A stretch of 62,901 bases of DNA, from contig NZ_JANXCG010000054.1 in the NCBI RefSeq assembly GCF_025060375.1, forward strand, positions 1 through 62,901, written 5' to 3'. Below the pieces are notes generated by a model, which worked only from the letters and a program-made list of their open reading frames with translations, was not told where the DNA came from and made no database searches. Made by a program: the position numbers and the translations under genes. The stretch's first letter is position 1. Every line of letters starts with the position of its first letter. The stretch is from Meiothermus sp. (GTDB lineage Bacteria > Deinococcota > Deinococci > Deinococcales > Thermaceae). Below, piece by piece: positions 29,143 to 36,446 of this stretch.

Positions 29143-29206
29143 TGGACAGGGTGTCCAAAGAGCGGCTCACATTTTTTCTGGCCACCTTCCCATTAGTCTG
29201 GCCGCC

Positions 29207-30151
29207 ATGAGCGAGCTGTATGCCCTCTACCAGCGCCGTGCCAGCGTGCGGAAGTTCAAGCCCGAACCCTTGCGGGAGGGCGATCTGGAGAAGATCCTCT
29301 TCGCCGCCCAGCGCGCCCCTACCGACGCCACCGCGCAGATGTACAGCCTGCTTCGGGTCAGCGACCCCCTGCTCCGGCGCCAGATATCCAGCCACTCCGG
29401 GCGGAACCCCCACATAGAAACCTGCGCGGAGTTCTTCCTGATTCTGGCCGATGTCCACCGCCTGCAGAGGCTGCTCGAGCATCGCGGGGAAACCCTTGGC
29501 CGCTGGCCCCGGACCGCCCTGCACTTCGCCATTGTGGACGCGGTGCTGGCTGGCAGCGCTCTGGCTACCATGGCCGAGGGGCTGGGTTATGGCATCGTTT
29601 GGATTGGGGGAGTTCTAAACGGAATTCGGGAAATTTCGCGTCTGTGTGGGCTGCCGCGGGGGGTGGTTCCGGTGGCGGGGCTTTGCGTGGGGGTGCCCGA
29701 CGAAGCACCTCCGCCCCGGCCGCGGTTGCCCCGGAGCATGGTGGTGCACGAGAACCGCTACCGGACCTACGAGCCCGAGGAGCTCGAGCAGGCCTACGCC
29801 CAGATGGCCCCCATCGCTCAGGGAGGGGACTGGCATCGGCTGCTCAGCCGCTACTTCGCCAAGGGCGGCGCTATGGAGGCCCGCGAGCCGGCCTACCGGG
29901 TCTTCACCGCCCAGCAGGGTTTCGAGCCCGACCTGCCGGCGGAGCTGTTGGGGCAGTTGCAGGAGCGGGGGCTGGAGGCAGGCAGCCTGGGAGAGCTGAT
30001 TGAGCAGGCCCATGCCCACGGGTTTCGCAGCCTCCAGTTCCACAGTCGGGGCCACGTCTGGGTAGAGAAGGAACTCGCCGCCCACCGCGGCGAGGGGCCT
30101 CCGGGGGAGGCCCTGAGCCAGGCCCTGTTGCAGGCCCTAGGGGAGGACTAG
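29207..30151 (+). CDS. Nitroreductase-family FMN oxidoreductase with C-terminal extension
   Basis: The first 190 or so residues of this 314-residue protein are a nitroreductase fold: YQRRASVRKFKPEPL for FMN phosphate, FAAQRAPTDATAQMYSLLRV, and GLGYGIVWIGGVLN (partly degenerate from the usual pattern). It most resembles NfsA-type NADPH reductases. The last 110 residues (from about 205) contain ENRYRTYEPEELEQAYAQM and an unrecognised charged part. TAGTCT at 29194-29199 is 7 nt before the ATG, a leaderless start. Its stop overlaps the 93-residue gene on the other strand by 4 bp. Confidence 0.82.
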   Translation: MSELYALYQRRASVRKFKPEPLREGDLEKILFAAQRAPTDATAQMYSLLRVSDPLLRRQISSHSGRNPHIETCAEFFLILADVHRLQRLLEHRGETLGRWPRTALHFAIVDAVLAGSALATMAEGLGYGIVWIGGVLNGIREISRLCGLPRGVVPVAGLCVGVPDEAPPPRPRLPRSMVVHENRYRTYEPEELEQAYAQMAPIAQGGDWHRLLSRYFAKGGAMEAREPAYRVFTAQQGFEPDLPAELLGQLQERGLEAGSLGELIEQAHAHGFRSLQFHSRGHVWVEKELAAHRGEGPPGEALSQALLQALGED

Positions 30152-30429
30152 GTCGTCCGGCGGGATGGGTTGAGCAGCTGGAAGAGTCTGGATAGGCGGC
30201 TTTCGGGATAGTAGGTTTCGCGGTAGAGAACGGTGGCCTCCAGCCAGGCCTGGGCCAGGGGTTGGGCGGTGGGCCGCAGGTAGGGAATTTTCCTCCGAAG
30301 CTCCTGCTCCAGGGCGTAAAGCCCTACCGGTCCTTTGCGGTTGTCCAGCTCGGTTAGAGCGTTCAGGACCTCGCTGGGGCGAACCTTGCCCCGCCCAATG
30401 CTCTGCCAGATTCTTTCTTCACAACTCAT
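30148..30429 (-). CDS. 93-residue protein of unknown function under a DdrO-type operator
   Basis: The protein runs from [20 protein letters not shown] to a basic end (LLNPSRRTT). It looks helical, with [20 protein letters not shown] in the centre and no membrane helix, signal or metal motif; I recognise no family. The start is ATG 30429 with AGAGAGGTG upstream; an in-frame ATG at 30471 lies upstream of the promoter -10 and is excluded. The promoter is among the strongest in the window (TTGCGT-N18-TATAAT) and its -10 sits inside a perfect 5-7-5 inverted repeat at 30444-30460. The gene diverges from ddrO, so it is a candidate damage-induced protein. Confidence 0.75.
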   Translation of the reverse strand: MSCEERIWQSIGRGKVRPSEVLNALTELDNRKGPVGLYALEQELRRKIPYLRPTAQPLAQAWLEATVLYRETYYPESRLSRLFQLLNPSRRTT

Positions 30430-30443
30430 AAAACACCTCTCTT

Positions 30444-30460
30444 TTCTGATTATAACAGAA
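30444..30460. promoter_or_regulatory. DdrO-type operator over -10 of the divergent small gene
   Basis: TTCTG-ATTATAA-CAGAA, a perfect inverted repeat with 5-bp arms (7-bp if TT/AA flanks are counted). Read on the minus strand the spacer is T plus TATAAT, the -10 of the 93-residue gene. Repressor bound here would cover the -10. Confidence 0.72.
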
Positions 30461-30478
30461 AAAGTCTGCATAACGCAA
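30449..30478 (-). promoter_or_regulatory. Promoter of the 93-residue gene
   Basis: Minus strand -35 TTGCGT (30478-30473), 18-nt spacer, consensus -10 TATAAT (30454-30449), with a TGn extension. The leader is about 19 nt and includes AGAGAGG. Confidence 0.85.
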
Positions 30479-30501
30479 CACTGAGTCCGGGAGATTACGC
30501 C

Positions 30502-30530
30502 TTGACCATAGGGGGCTTTTATGCTAGCGT
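30502..30530 (+). promoter_or_regulatory. ddrO operon promoter (leaderless)
   Basis: -35 TTGACC (30502-30507), 17-nt spacer, -10 TAGCGT (30525-30530), then 7 nt to the ATG at 30538. All three spacings are ideal for a leaderless transcript. Confidence 0.85.
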
Positions 30531-30535
30531 CAGAA
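30519..30535. promoter_or_regulatory. DdrO-type operator over the ddrO -10 (autoregulation)
   Basis: TTATG-CTAGCGT-CAGAA. The arms are related by one mismatch (TTaTG against TTcTG). The left arm TTATG is identical to that of the Deinococcus RDRM, recalled as TTATGTCATTGACATAA, and 11 of 17 positions agree. The spacer again is one base (C) plus the -10. Confidence 0.7.
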
Positions 30536-30537
30536 CC

Positions 30538-30930
30538 ATGACCCTAGCCGAACGTTTGCGCGAGCTGCGCACCCAAAGGGGCTGGCGCTTGAAGGATTTA
30601 TCTGAGAAAAGCGGGCTTTCCGTGCCCTACCTCTCCGACCTCGAGCGGGGCCGCACCAACCCCTCTTTGGACACCCTGCAAACCCTGGCCACCTCCTACG
30701 GGCTCAGCGTCAACGACCTCTTGGCCCCGGTGGACTTCTACGGTGAGCGCACCCCTGCTTCACTTCCTAAAGGGCTGGCTGAGCTGGTTGCCGACCCGCA
30801 GCTGGGGGCGGAGATCACCCCAGAGTGGCAGCAGACCCTCTCACGCATTGAGTTGCGGGGTAAGCGCCCGGAGTCCAAGCGCGATTGGTACGAGATATAC
30901 CTGCACCTCAAGCGGGTCTTGGAGGGCTGA
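30538..30930 (+). CDS. ddrO: DdrO-like XRE repressor of the radiation/desiccation response
   Basis: This 130-residue protein has an N-terminal XRE helix-turn-helix (about 5-60, [20 protein letters not shown]) and a C-terminal helical domain. It matches Deinococcus DdrO closely, as recalled, including FYGE (67-70), [10 protein letters not shown] and the terminal [11 protein letters not shown]. In Deinococcus, DdrO represses repair genes until IrrE cleaves it between Leu106 and Arg107; here residues 106-107 are also Leu-Arg, within IELRG. The promoter is leaderless and contains its own candidate operator. It heads an operon with a GyrI-like gene and irrE, so repressor and protease are encoded together. 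Confidence 0.9.
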   Translation: MTLAERLRELRTQRGWRLKDLSEKSGLSVPYLSDLERGRTNPSLDTLQTLATSYGLSVNDLLAPVDFYGERTPASLPKGLAELVADPQLGAEITPEWQQTLSRIELRGKRPESKRDWYEIYLHLKRVLEG

Positions 30931-30948
30931 GGCCCCCTGTCCAGCCGC

Positions 30949-31416
30949 ATGGAGCGTCCGATTCTGACCCGGGAGTGGGGCTTTCTGGTGGCGGGCTACG
31001 TGGTGCACACCTCCCACAGCGCCGAGACCGACCCCAGCAGGGCCCGCCTCCCTGAGCTCTGGGCCCGGGTGGAGGGGGGGGTGCTCGAGCGGGCTCTGCC
31101 TAGGCGGATGGCGGGGGGCAAGCCCTTTGTGGTCTACCACAGCTACGATGCAGACCAGGACCGCTGTGCAATGCTGGTGGGTTATCAGGTGCGTGGGCTG
31201 GAGGACGTGCCCGATGGGATTGCTGCGCTCAACGTTCCTCCGGGGCGCTACCTGATGTTCACTGCCCAGGGGCCCCAGCCCCAGTCGGCGCGCCGGGCTT
31301 GGGGGGAGATTCAGGCCTATTTCCGCCAGCCCCGGGCACCACGACGGGCGTACAGCTTTGACTTTGAGGTCTACGAGCACCCTCTGCGGGCCTCAATTTT
31401 CGTGGCGATTCGCTAG
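30949..31416 (+). CDS. GyrI-like effector-binding domain protein
   Basis: This 155-residue stand-alone protein resembles the GyrI/AraC effector-binding superfamily: DADQDRCAMLVGYQVRGLED, then VPPGRYLMFTAQGPQP with a central Gly-Arg-Tyr, and near the end SFDFEVYEHPL. Family members bind small hydrophobic ligands; E. coli GyrI (SbmC) is SOS-induced and protects gyrase. It lies between ddrO (18-bp gap) and irrE (7-bp gap), so it should be induced with them. A gyrase role is only an analogy. Confidence 0.75.
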   Translation: MERPILTREWGFLVAGYVVHTSHSAETDPSRARLPELWARVEGGVLERALPRRMAGGKPFVVYHSYDADQDRCAMLVGYQVRGLEDVPDGIAALNVPPGRYLMFTAQGPQPQSARRAWGEIQAYFRQPRAPRRAYSFDFEVYEHPLRASIFVAIR

Positions 31417-31423
31417 AAGACCG

Positions 31424-32155
31424 GTGAACCTGCGGCAACGTGTGCTGGAACTGGCCCGGACCTACCGCCGGGCGCAGGCCCCCCTCACCCCAGCGCGGCT
31501 GGTGGATGGGGTAGGGGTCCGCCTTGCCTATGGCCGGCTACCGGAGGGGCGTTTTGGCGCTTGGATGCCCGAGCAAAACCTCATTCTGCTGGACCCCCAG
31601 GCCCCACCGCGGCGGCAGCGCTTCACCCTGGCCCACGAGGTCATGCACCTTCTCATCCAGCAGGACCACGACCTCCTCTCCGAGCTGCACGAGGCTTATG
31701 CAGGGGGCGAGCTGGAACGGGAGTTGGAGGCCCTTTGCAACCTGGGGGCGGCCGAGATGCTCCTCCCGGGCGAGGTGGTTGATGCGGCCATCGCCCGAAG
31801 GGGGCAGAGCCCAAGGCTGGTTTTGGAGCTAGCCGAGCAGCACAAGGTTTCGGAGGAGGTGGCCATCATCGCCATGGCCGAACGAGGGCCGGTTCCGTCC
31901 CTTGTGCTGGTAGCAGGAGGACGGCCCCTTCGGGTCTACTTCAGCGCCCGGCACCCCCGCATCCCGGATCGGCTGCCCCGGGGGCTGGGCTTTCGCCGCG
32001 ATGACCCTTTGGTGGTGGCCGTGGAAACCGGTCTTCCCCAAAAGGCCGCGTCCCGCCTACCCAACCATTCCCAACCCTACTGGCTCGAGGCTTATCCTAA
32101 AGGGGGGCGGGTTTACGGGGTCTACAAGGCCCAGCTGGGCGGAGGCGGCTTATGA
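31424..32155 (+). CDS. irrE: IrrE/PprI-like metallopeptidase
   Basis: The zinc site is H71-E72-x-x-H75 in FTLAHEVMHLLIQQ, with third ligand E102 in EALCNLGAAEMLLP, as in COG2856 (ImmA/IrrE). A helix-turn-helix-like middle (VLELAEQHKVSEEVAIIAM) and a C-terminal GAF-like segment (about 160-240) complete the three-domain layout of Deinococcus IrrE, whereas phage ImmA proteins are shorter. The predicted activity is damage-activated, metal-dependent cleavage of DdrO. The start is GTG 31424, 7 bp after the GyrI-like stop; upstream in-frame codons lie inside that gene. The stop overlaps the Nudix start by 4 bp. Length is 243 residues. Confidence 0.9.
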   Translation: MNLRQRVLELARTYRRAQAPLTPARLVDGVGVRLAYGRLPEGRFGAWMPEQNLILLDPQAPPRRQRFTLAHEVMHLLIQQDHDLLSELHEAYAGGELERELEALCNLGAAEMLLPGEVVDAAIARRGQSPRLVLELAEQHKVSEEVAIIAMAERGPVPSLVLVAGGRPLRVYFSARHPRIPDRLPRGLGFRRDDPLVVAVETGLPQKAASRLPNHSQPYWLEAYPKGGRVYGVYKAQLGGGGL

Positions 32156-32559
32156 AGTACCCTATTCCCACCGTGGGTGCCCTGGCGCGAGGGCCCCAAG
32201 GCCGCGTGCTGCTCGTGAGGACGGGGAAGTGGGGCGGGCTTTGGGGGGTGCCGGGGGGTAAGGTGAACTGGGGGGAGTCGCTGGAGGAGGCTTTGAGACG
32301 GGAGTTTTTGGAGGAAGTGGGGCTCGAGCCTACCCGGCTCCGCTTCGCCCTTTTGCAAGAGGGGGTTTTTGACCCGGAGTTTTACCAGCCCCAGCACTTT
32401 CTGTTCGTCAACTACTTCGCCGAAGTGGCGAGTGAAGCTGTTCGGCCAGGTGAGGAGATTTTGGAATGGGCTTGGTTGGAGCCGGAGGCGGCTTTGGGCT
32501 GTCCCCTCAACCGGATTACCCGCAGCCTGCTCGAGGTCTACCTGCGGGAGGAGGGATGA
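32152..32559 (+). CDS. Nudix hydrolase
   Basis: This 135-residue protein carries a complete Nudix box at about residues 34-56: GKVNWGE, seven residues, then REFLEEVGL. Substrates of the family are nucleoside diphosphates linked to other groups; an 8-oxo-dGTP or dihydroneopterin triphosphate role would suit the neighbours (DNA-damage regulators upstream, folE2 downstream) but cannot be decided. It overlaps irrE and the SDR gene by 4 bp each, so it is part of the operon. Confidence 0.9.
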   Translation: MKYPIPTVGALARGPQGRVLLVRTGKWGGLWGVPGGKVNWGESLEEALRREFLEEVGLEPTRLRFALLQEGVFDPEFYQPQHFLFVNYFAEVASEAVRPGEEILEWAWLEPEAALGCPLNRITRSLLEVYLREEG

Positions 32560-33269
32560 GGCGGGTAGCCCTGGTGACCGGCTCTGCTAGGGGCATCGGG
32601 CGGGCTATTCTGCTGGCCCTGGCCGGGGCTGGCTTTGACGTGGCGGTGCACTACCGCACGAGCGAGGCGGAGGCCGAGGAGACCCGCCGAGCGGCCGAGG
32701 GGCTGGGGGTTCGGGCTGTGAAGCTTAGGGCAGACGTGACCCGGCTCGAGGAGGCGCAGGGGCTCGTCCGCGCCGTGGTGGAGGCCCTGGGGGGGCTTCA
32801 CGTCCTGGTCAATAACGTTGGGGACTACCTCAAAAAACCGGTGGAGCGCCTAAGCCCCGAGGAGTGGCACAGGATACTTGACTCCAACCTCAACGCCCCT
32901 TTCTACCTGACCCAAGCTGCCCTCCCTTACCTGTGCGCGAGCGGCTATGGCCGGGTGGTGAACCTGGGCTTTGCGGGGGTCCAGCAACTGCGGGCCTGGC
33001 CCCATATCACCCCTTACGCGGTGGCCAAGACCGGCCTCATCCTCTACACCAAGGCCCTGGCCCAGCGCCTGGCGGCCCAGGGGGTTACGGTGAATGTGGT
33101 GGCCCCTGGCGTGGCCGAGAACTCCGTCTCCAAACCGGTGGGCGAGATTCCCATGGGCCGCTTGGCGGCTTTGTCGGAGGTGGCCCGGGCGGTGCTCTTC
33201 TTTGTGGAGGAGGGGAGCAGCTACCTGACCGGTCAGGTGCTCGAGGTGGCTGGGGGCTGGAACCTTTGA
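32556..33269 (+). CDS. SDR-family oxidoreductase, possible pteridine reductase
   Basis: This 237-residue classical SDR has TGSARGIGRAI for NAD(P), NNVGDYL (variant NNAG), the catalytic Tyr and Lys in YAVAKTG, and a C-terminal SSYLTGQVLEVAGGW. The residue 13 before the Tyr, normally Ser, is Gly (NLGFAGVQQ), unusual for FabG-type enzymes. Location before folE2 suggests a FolM/PTR-like pteridine reductase, which is inference. The ATG at 32556 overlaps the Nudix stop as ATGA. Confidence 0.8.
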   Translation: MRRVALVTGSARGIGRAILLALAGAGFDVAVHYRTSEAEAEETRRAAEGLGVRAVKLRADVTRLEEAQGLVRAVVEALGGLHVLVNNVGDYLKKPVERLSPEEWHRILDSNLNAPFYLTQAALPYLCASGYGRVVNLGFAGVQQLRAWPHITPYAVAKTGLILYTKALAQRLAAQGVTVNVVAPGVAENSVSKPVGEIPMGRLAALSEVARAVLFFVEEGSSYLTGQVLEVAGGWNL

Positions 33270-33338
33270 GTGTTCTGAGGGATTTAGACCATCGTTCAGG
33301 TTACGTTTAGCCTCCGTATAAGGTGGCATATTGGGCGG

Positions 33339-33372
33339 GTGTGGCCCAAGGGGGCCACACGGGCCCTTGGGC
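33339..33372 (+). promoter_or_regulatory. Putative structured leader / H-type pseudoknot upstream of folE2
   Basis: A perfect 8-bp stem (GTGTGGCC 33339-33346 with GGCCACAC 33353-33360) encloses the loop CAAGGG (33347-33352). The loop can pair with CCCTTG at 33364-33369, making an H-type pseudoknot, or the alternative 9-bp hairpin GCCCAAGGG / CCCTTGGGC (33344-33352 / 33364-33372) can form instead of the first. No U-tract follows, so it is not an ordinary terminator. The surrounding 33270-33468 has a TATAAG (33317-33322) as the only -10 candidate. Confidence 0.5.
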
Positions 33373-33468
33373 TGGGCGGAAGGGGGACGGCTCAGGGGTC
33401 CAGGCTGGGCTCCCTTCGATTCCGGCCACCAGACTCTCGAGGTTGCTGGTGGAGATAAGGAGACTCCC

Positions 33469-34497
33469 TTGCTTCGCTACGGAGATAAGCAAACCCTCGA
33501 GCCCCTCCCTCCCAGTGGGCAGAACGGCGGTAGAAAGGCCTACCTGTTTCGCAACACCGATGGCGCTGAGCCGGTGATAATGCGGGCCTACGATGCCCAT
33601 TTTCGCCCCGACGAGGCTTACCGGGCCAGCCTGCCCGACATGACTGAAACCGTGGACGCTGTGGAGGGGGCCAACGTGCCCATTCCGCAGGTGGGCATTG
33701 CGGGTTTCCGCCTGCCCCTTCGCTTTGCCGTGCCCTCGGGGGAGCCTTTGCTCCTGGAGGCTCGGGTAACCGGCACGGTCTCTCTCGAGGCCGATCTCAA
33801 GGGAATCAACATGAGCCGGATTATCCGTACCTTCTACGCCCGAAAGGAGGTGGTCTTCGACCTGGATACCCTGGCCCAGGTGGTGCGCGACTATCAAAGG
33901 GAGCTGGGCAGCCTCAGCGCGCGGGTTAGGGTGGCCTTCAGCTACCCCATGCTGGTGCCCTCTCTGCGTTCAGGTTTGGAGGGCTACCAATACTACGACG
34001 GCCGTTACGAGGCGGCGGTGGAGGGGGGTGGGCCAGTGCGCCGCTACGTTGAGCTGGACTTTGTCTACTCCTCGGCCTGCCCTTGTTCAGCAGAGCTGGC
34101 CGAGCACGCCCGTGACGTGCGGGGGGTCTACGCCATCCCTCACAGCCAGCGTTCCGTGGCCCGCCTCAGGGTAGAGGTGGCGGAAGGAGCCCAGTTGCAC
34201 CTGGAAGACCTGGTGCACCACGCCCGCGAGGCTCTCAAAACCGAGGTTCAGGTGATGGTCAAGCGGGAAGATGAGCAGGCGTTTGCCGAGCTGAACGGGG
34301 TCTACGTGAAGTTTGTGGAGGATGCGGTGCGCCTGCTTTACGCCAGGCTAGTGGCTGATCCCCGTATCCACGACTTCCAGGTGGCCTGCGCCCACCTAGA
34401 GAGCCTGCACGCCCACGATGCGATTGCGGTGATGGCCAAAGGGGTGCCGGGGGGGTTTCGGCCCGACTTCGCCGACTTTTCCAGTCTGGTGCGCTGA
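33469..34497 (+). CDS. folE2: GTP cyclohydrolase FolE2 (MptA type)
   Basis: FolE2 converts GTP to dihydroneopterin triphosphate, the first step to folate (and queuosine). The core starts at LPDMTETVD and includes GINMSRIIRTFY, YSSACPCSAELAEHA with the conserved metal Cys, and HSQRSVARLRVEV. Start choice is uncertain: TTG 33469 has AAGGAGA (33458-33464) at good spacing and gives 342 residues, while ATG 33580 (305 residues, the usual family size) has no Shine-Dalgarno. The extra 37 codons are free of stops with coding-like base use. It is convergent with pckG (stops 1 bp apart). Confidence 0.88.
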   Translation: MLRYGDKQTLEPLPPSGQNGGRKAYLFRNTDGAEPVIMRAYDAHFRPDEAYRASLPDMTETVDAVEGANVPIPQVGIAGFRLPLRFAVPSGEPLLLEARVTGTVSLEADLKGINMSRIIRTFYARKEVVFDLDTLAQVVRDYQRELGSLSARVRVAFSYPMLVPSLRSGLEGYQYYDGRYEAAVEGGGPVRRYVELDFVYSSACPCSAELAEHARDVRGVYAIPHSQRSVARLRVEVAEGAQLHLEDLVHHAREALKTEVQVMVKREDEQAFAELNGVYVKFVEDAVRLLYARLVADPRIHDFQVACAHLESLHAHDAIAVMAKGVPGGFRPDFADFSSLVR

Positions 34498-34498
34498 C

Positions 34499-36358
34499 CT
34501 AGGGGTTGTTCCCCTCACCCCCCACGTCCCAGTGCTCGGGGGAGCGCCATAGGTTGGAGATGAGAATCTCCCGCATGGCCAGGAACTCTTTTGGCATCCG
34601 GGTGTAGAGCTTGATGAAGAGTTCCTCGTGGGAGAGTATTTCCCTGAGCCACAGATCGCGGTCTATGGTCATCAGCTCCTGGAACTGCTCCTTGCTGAAA
34701 TCAAGCCCCCGCCAGTCCAGGTCCTCGTAGCGCGGCACATAGCCCAAGGGGCTCTCCGTGGCGTAGCCCCGACCGTTGGCCCGCTCCACAATCCACTTCA
34801 GCACCCGCATGTTTTCGCCGTAGCCGGGCCACAAGTAGTTTCCGTCCTTGTCCTTGCGGAACCAGTTCACGCTGAAGATGCGCGGGGGGTCTACCACCCG
34901 CCGGCCTATGTCCAGCCAGTGGTTGAAGTAGCTGGCCATGTGGTAGCCGATGAAGGGCAGCATGGCAAAGGGGTCGCGCCTCACCTCGCCAATCTGCCCG
35001 AAAGCTGCCGCCGTCATCTCGGAGCCCATGGTGGCCCCCAGGTACACCCCGAACGACCAGTTGAAGCTTTGGTAGACGAGAGGGACCACTGTGGCCCGCC
35101 GACCACCAAAGATAAAGGCTTTTATGGGCACGCCCCTGGGGTTGTCCCACTCGGGGTCAATCGCTGGGTTTTGGTGGGCCGGAGCGGTGAAGCGCCCGTT
35201 GGGGTGGGCGGCTTTTCGGCCACAGTCGGGTGTCCACTCGTTGCCCTGCCAGTCGATGGCCCTGGCCGGCGGGGGTCCGTCCATGCCCTCCCACCACACG
35301 TCCCCCTCGGGGGTGAGGGCCACGTTGGTAAAGATGGTGTTGGCCCGGATGGTTTCCATGGCGTTGGGGTTGGTGGCGTAGGAGGTCCCGGGGGCCACCC
35401 CAAAGTAACCCGCCTCGGGATTGATAGCGTAAAGACGTCCGTCGGGACCGGGCTTAATCCAGGCGATGTCGTCGCCCACCGTGGTGACCCGCCAGCCCTC
35501 CTCCTGGAAGGGCTTGGGCGGGACCAGCATGGCGAAGTTGGTCTTGCCGCAGGCCGAAGGGAAGGCCGCCGCCACGTAGGTTTTGTGGCCCTTGGGGTCC
35601 TGCACCCCTAGGATGAGCATATGCTCGGCCAGCCAGCCCTCGTCGCGCCCAATAACGCTGGCAATGCGCAAAGCGAGGGCCTTTTTACCCAGGAGGGCGT
35701 TGCCCCCGTATCCGGAGCCGTAGCTCCAGATGCTGCGTTCCTCCGGGAAGTGCACGATGTACTTGACCTTGGGGTTGCAGGGCCAGGGAACGTCCTTTTG
35801 GCCCGGCGCCAAGGGCATTCCCACACTGTGCATGCAGGGCACAAAATCGCCGTCCTCCCCCAGCACATCGTAGACCGCCTTGCCCATCCGGGTCATGATC
35901 TTCATGTTGACCACGACGTAGGCCGAGTCGGTGATTTCTATGCCGATATAACTGATGGGCGAGCCCAGCGGCCCCATGCTAAAGGGCACCACGTACATGG
36001 TGCGGCCTCGCATGCAGCCATCAAAGAGCTCCAGAAGGGTGGCCTTCATCTCCTTGGGGCTGACCCAGTTGTTGGTGGGGCCGGCGTCCTCCTTATTTAG
36101 GGAGCAGATGAAGGTGCGGTCCTCTACCCGGGCCACATCGCTGGGGTCGGTGCGGGCTAGGAAGCTGCCTGGGCGCAGCTTGGGGTTTAGGCGGATAAAG
36201 GTGCCCGCCGCTACGAGCTGCTCGCATAGCGCGTCGTACTCCTCCTGCGAGCCATCGCAGAAGTGTACCGCGTCGGGTTTGCACAGGGCCACCGCCTCGG
36301 CGATCCACCGCCTGGCCCGCTCGTTTCGGATGTAGGGGGGGAACTCGAGGTTCTGCAT
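34499..36358 (-). CDS. pckG: Phosphoenolpyruvate carboxykinase (GTP)
   Basis: This enzyme converts oxaloacetate and GTP to PEP, CO2 and GDP in gluconeogenesis. The 619-residue length, the P-loop [12 protein letters not shown] with the reactive Cys, and the GTP-type signatures [21 protein letters not shown] and [15 protein letters not shown] separate it from the ATP-type enzyme. It begins at ATG 36358 with GAGG 3 nt upstream. It diverges from lacD, giving a small cluster of sugar and gluconeogenic metabolism. Confidence 0.96.
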   Translation of the reverse strand: MQNLEFPPYIRNERARRWIAEAVALCKPDAVHFCDGSQEEYDALCEQLVAAGTFIRLNPKLRPGSFLARTDPSDVARVEDRTFICSLNKEDAGPTNNWVSPKEMKATLLELFDGCMRGRTMYVVPFSMGPLGSPISYIGIEITDSAYVVVNMKIMTRMGKAVYDVLGEDGDFVPCMHSVGMPLAPGQKDVPWPCNPKVKYIVHFPEERSIWSYGSGYGGNALLGKKALALRIASVIGRDEGWLAEHMLILGVQDPKGHKTYVAAAFPSACGKTNFAMLVPPKPFQEEGWRVTTVGDDIAWIKPGPDGRLYAINPEAGYFGVAPGTSYATNPNAMETIRANTIFTNVALTPEGDVWWEGMDGPPPARAIDWQGNEWTPDCGRKAAHPNGRFTAPAHQNPAIDPEWDNPRGVPIKAFIFGGRRATVVPLVYQSFNWSFGVYLGATMGSEMTAAAFGQIGEVRRDPFAMLPFIGYHMASYFNHWLDIGRRVVDPPRIFSVNWFRKDKDGNYLWPGYGENMRVLKWIVERANGRGYATESPLGYVPRYEDLDWRGLDFSKEQFQELMTIDRDLWLREILSHEELFIKLYTRMPKEFLAMREILISNLWRSPEHWDVGGEGNNP

Positions 36359-36446
36359 GCCTCATTAACTCTAAAGGCTGGGGGTGGTTCTTGCACAAGC
36401 GCTCTGTTGAGCCCCGTTGAGGTAGACTTAGGGGCGGAGGACCGCT

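Noticed and set aside
33270-33468. preQ1 riboswitch upstream of folE2
   Set aside because: Geometry suggests a pseudoknot, but the stem is too long and the A-rich loop and tail of preQ1-I are absent.
34628-35611. 327-codon frame antisense to pckG
   Set aside because: Shadow of a long, well-conserved gene.
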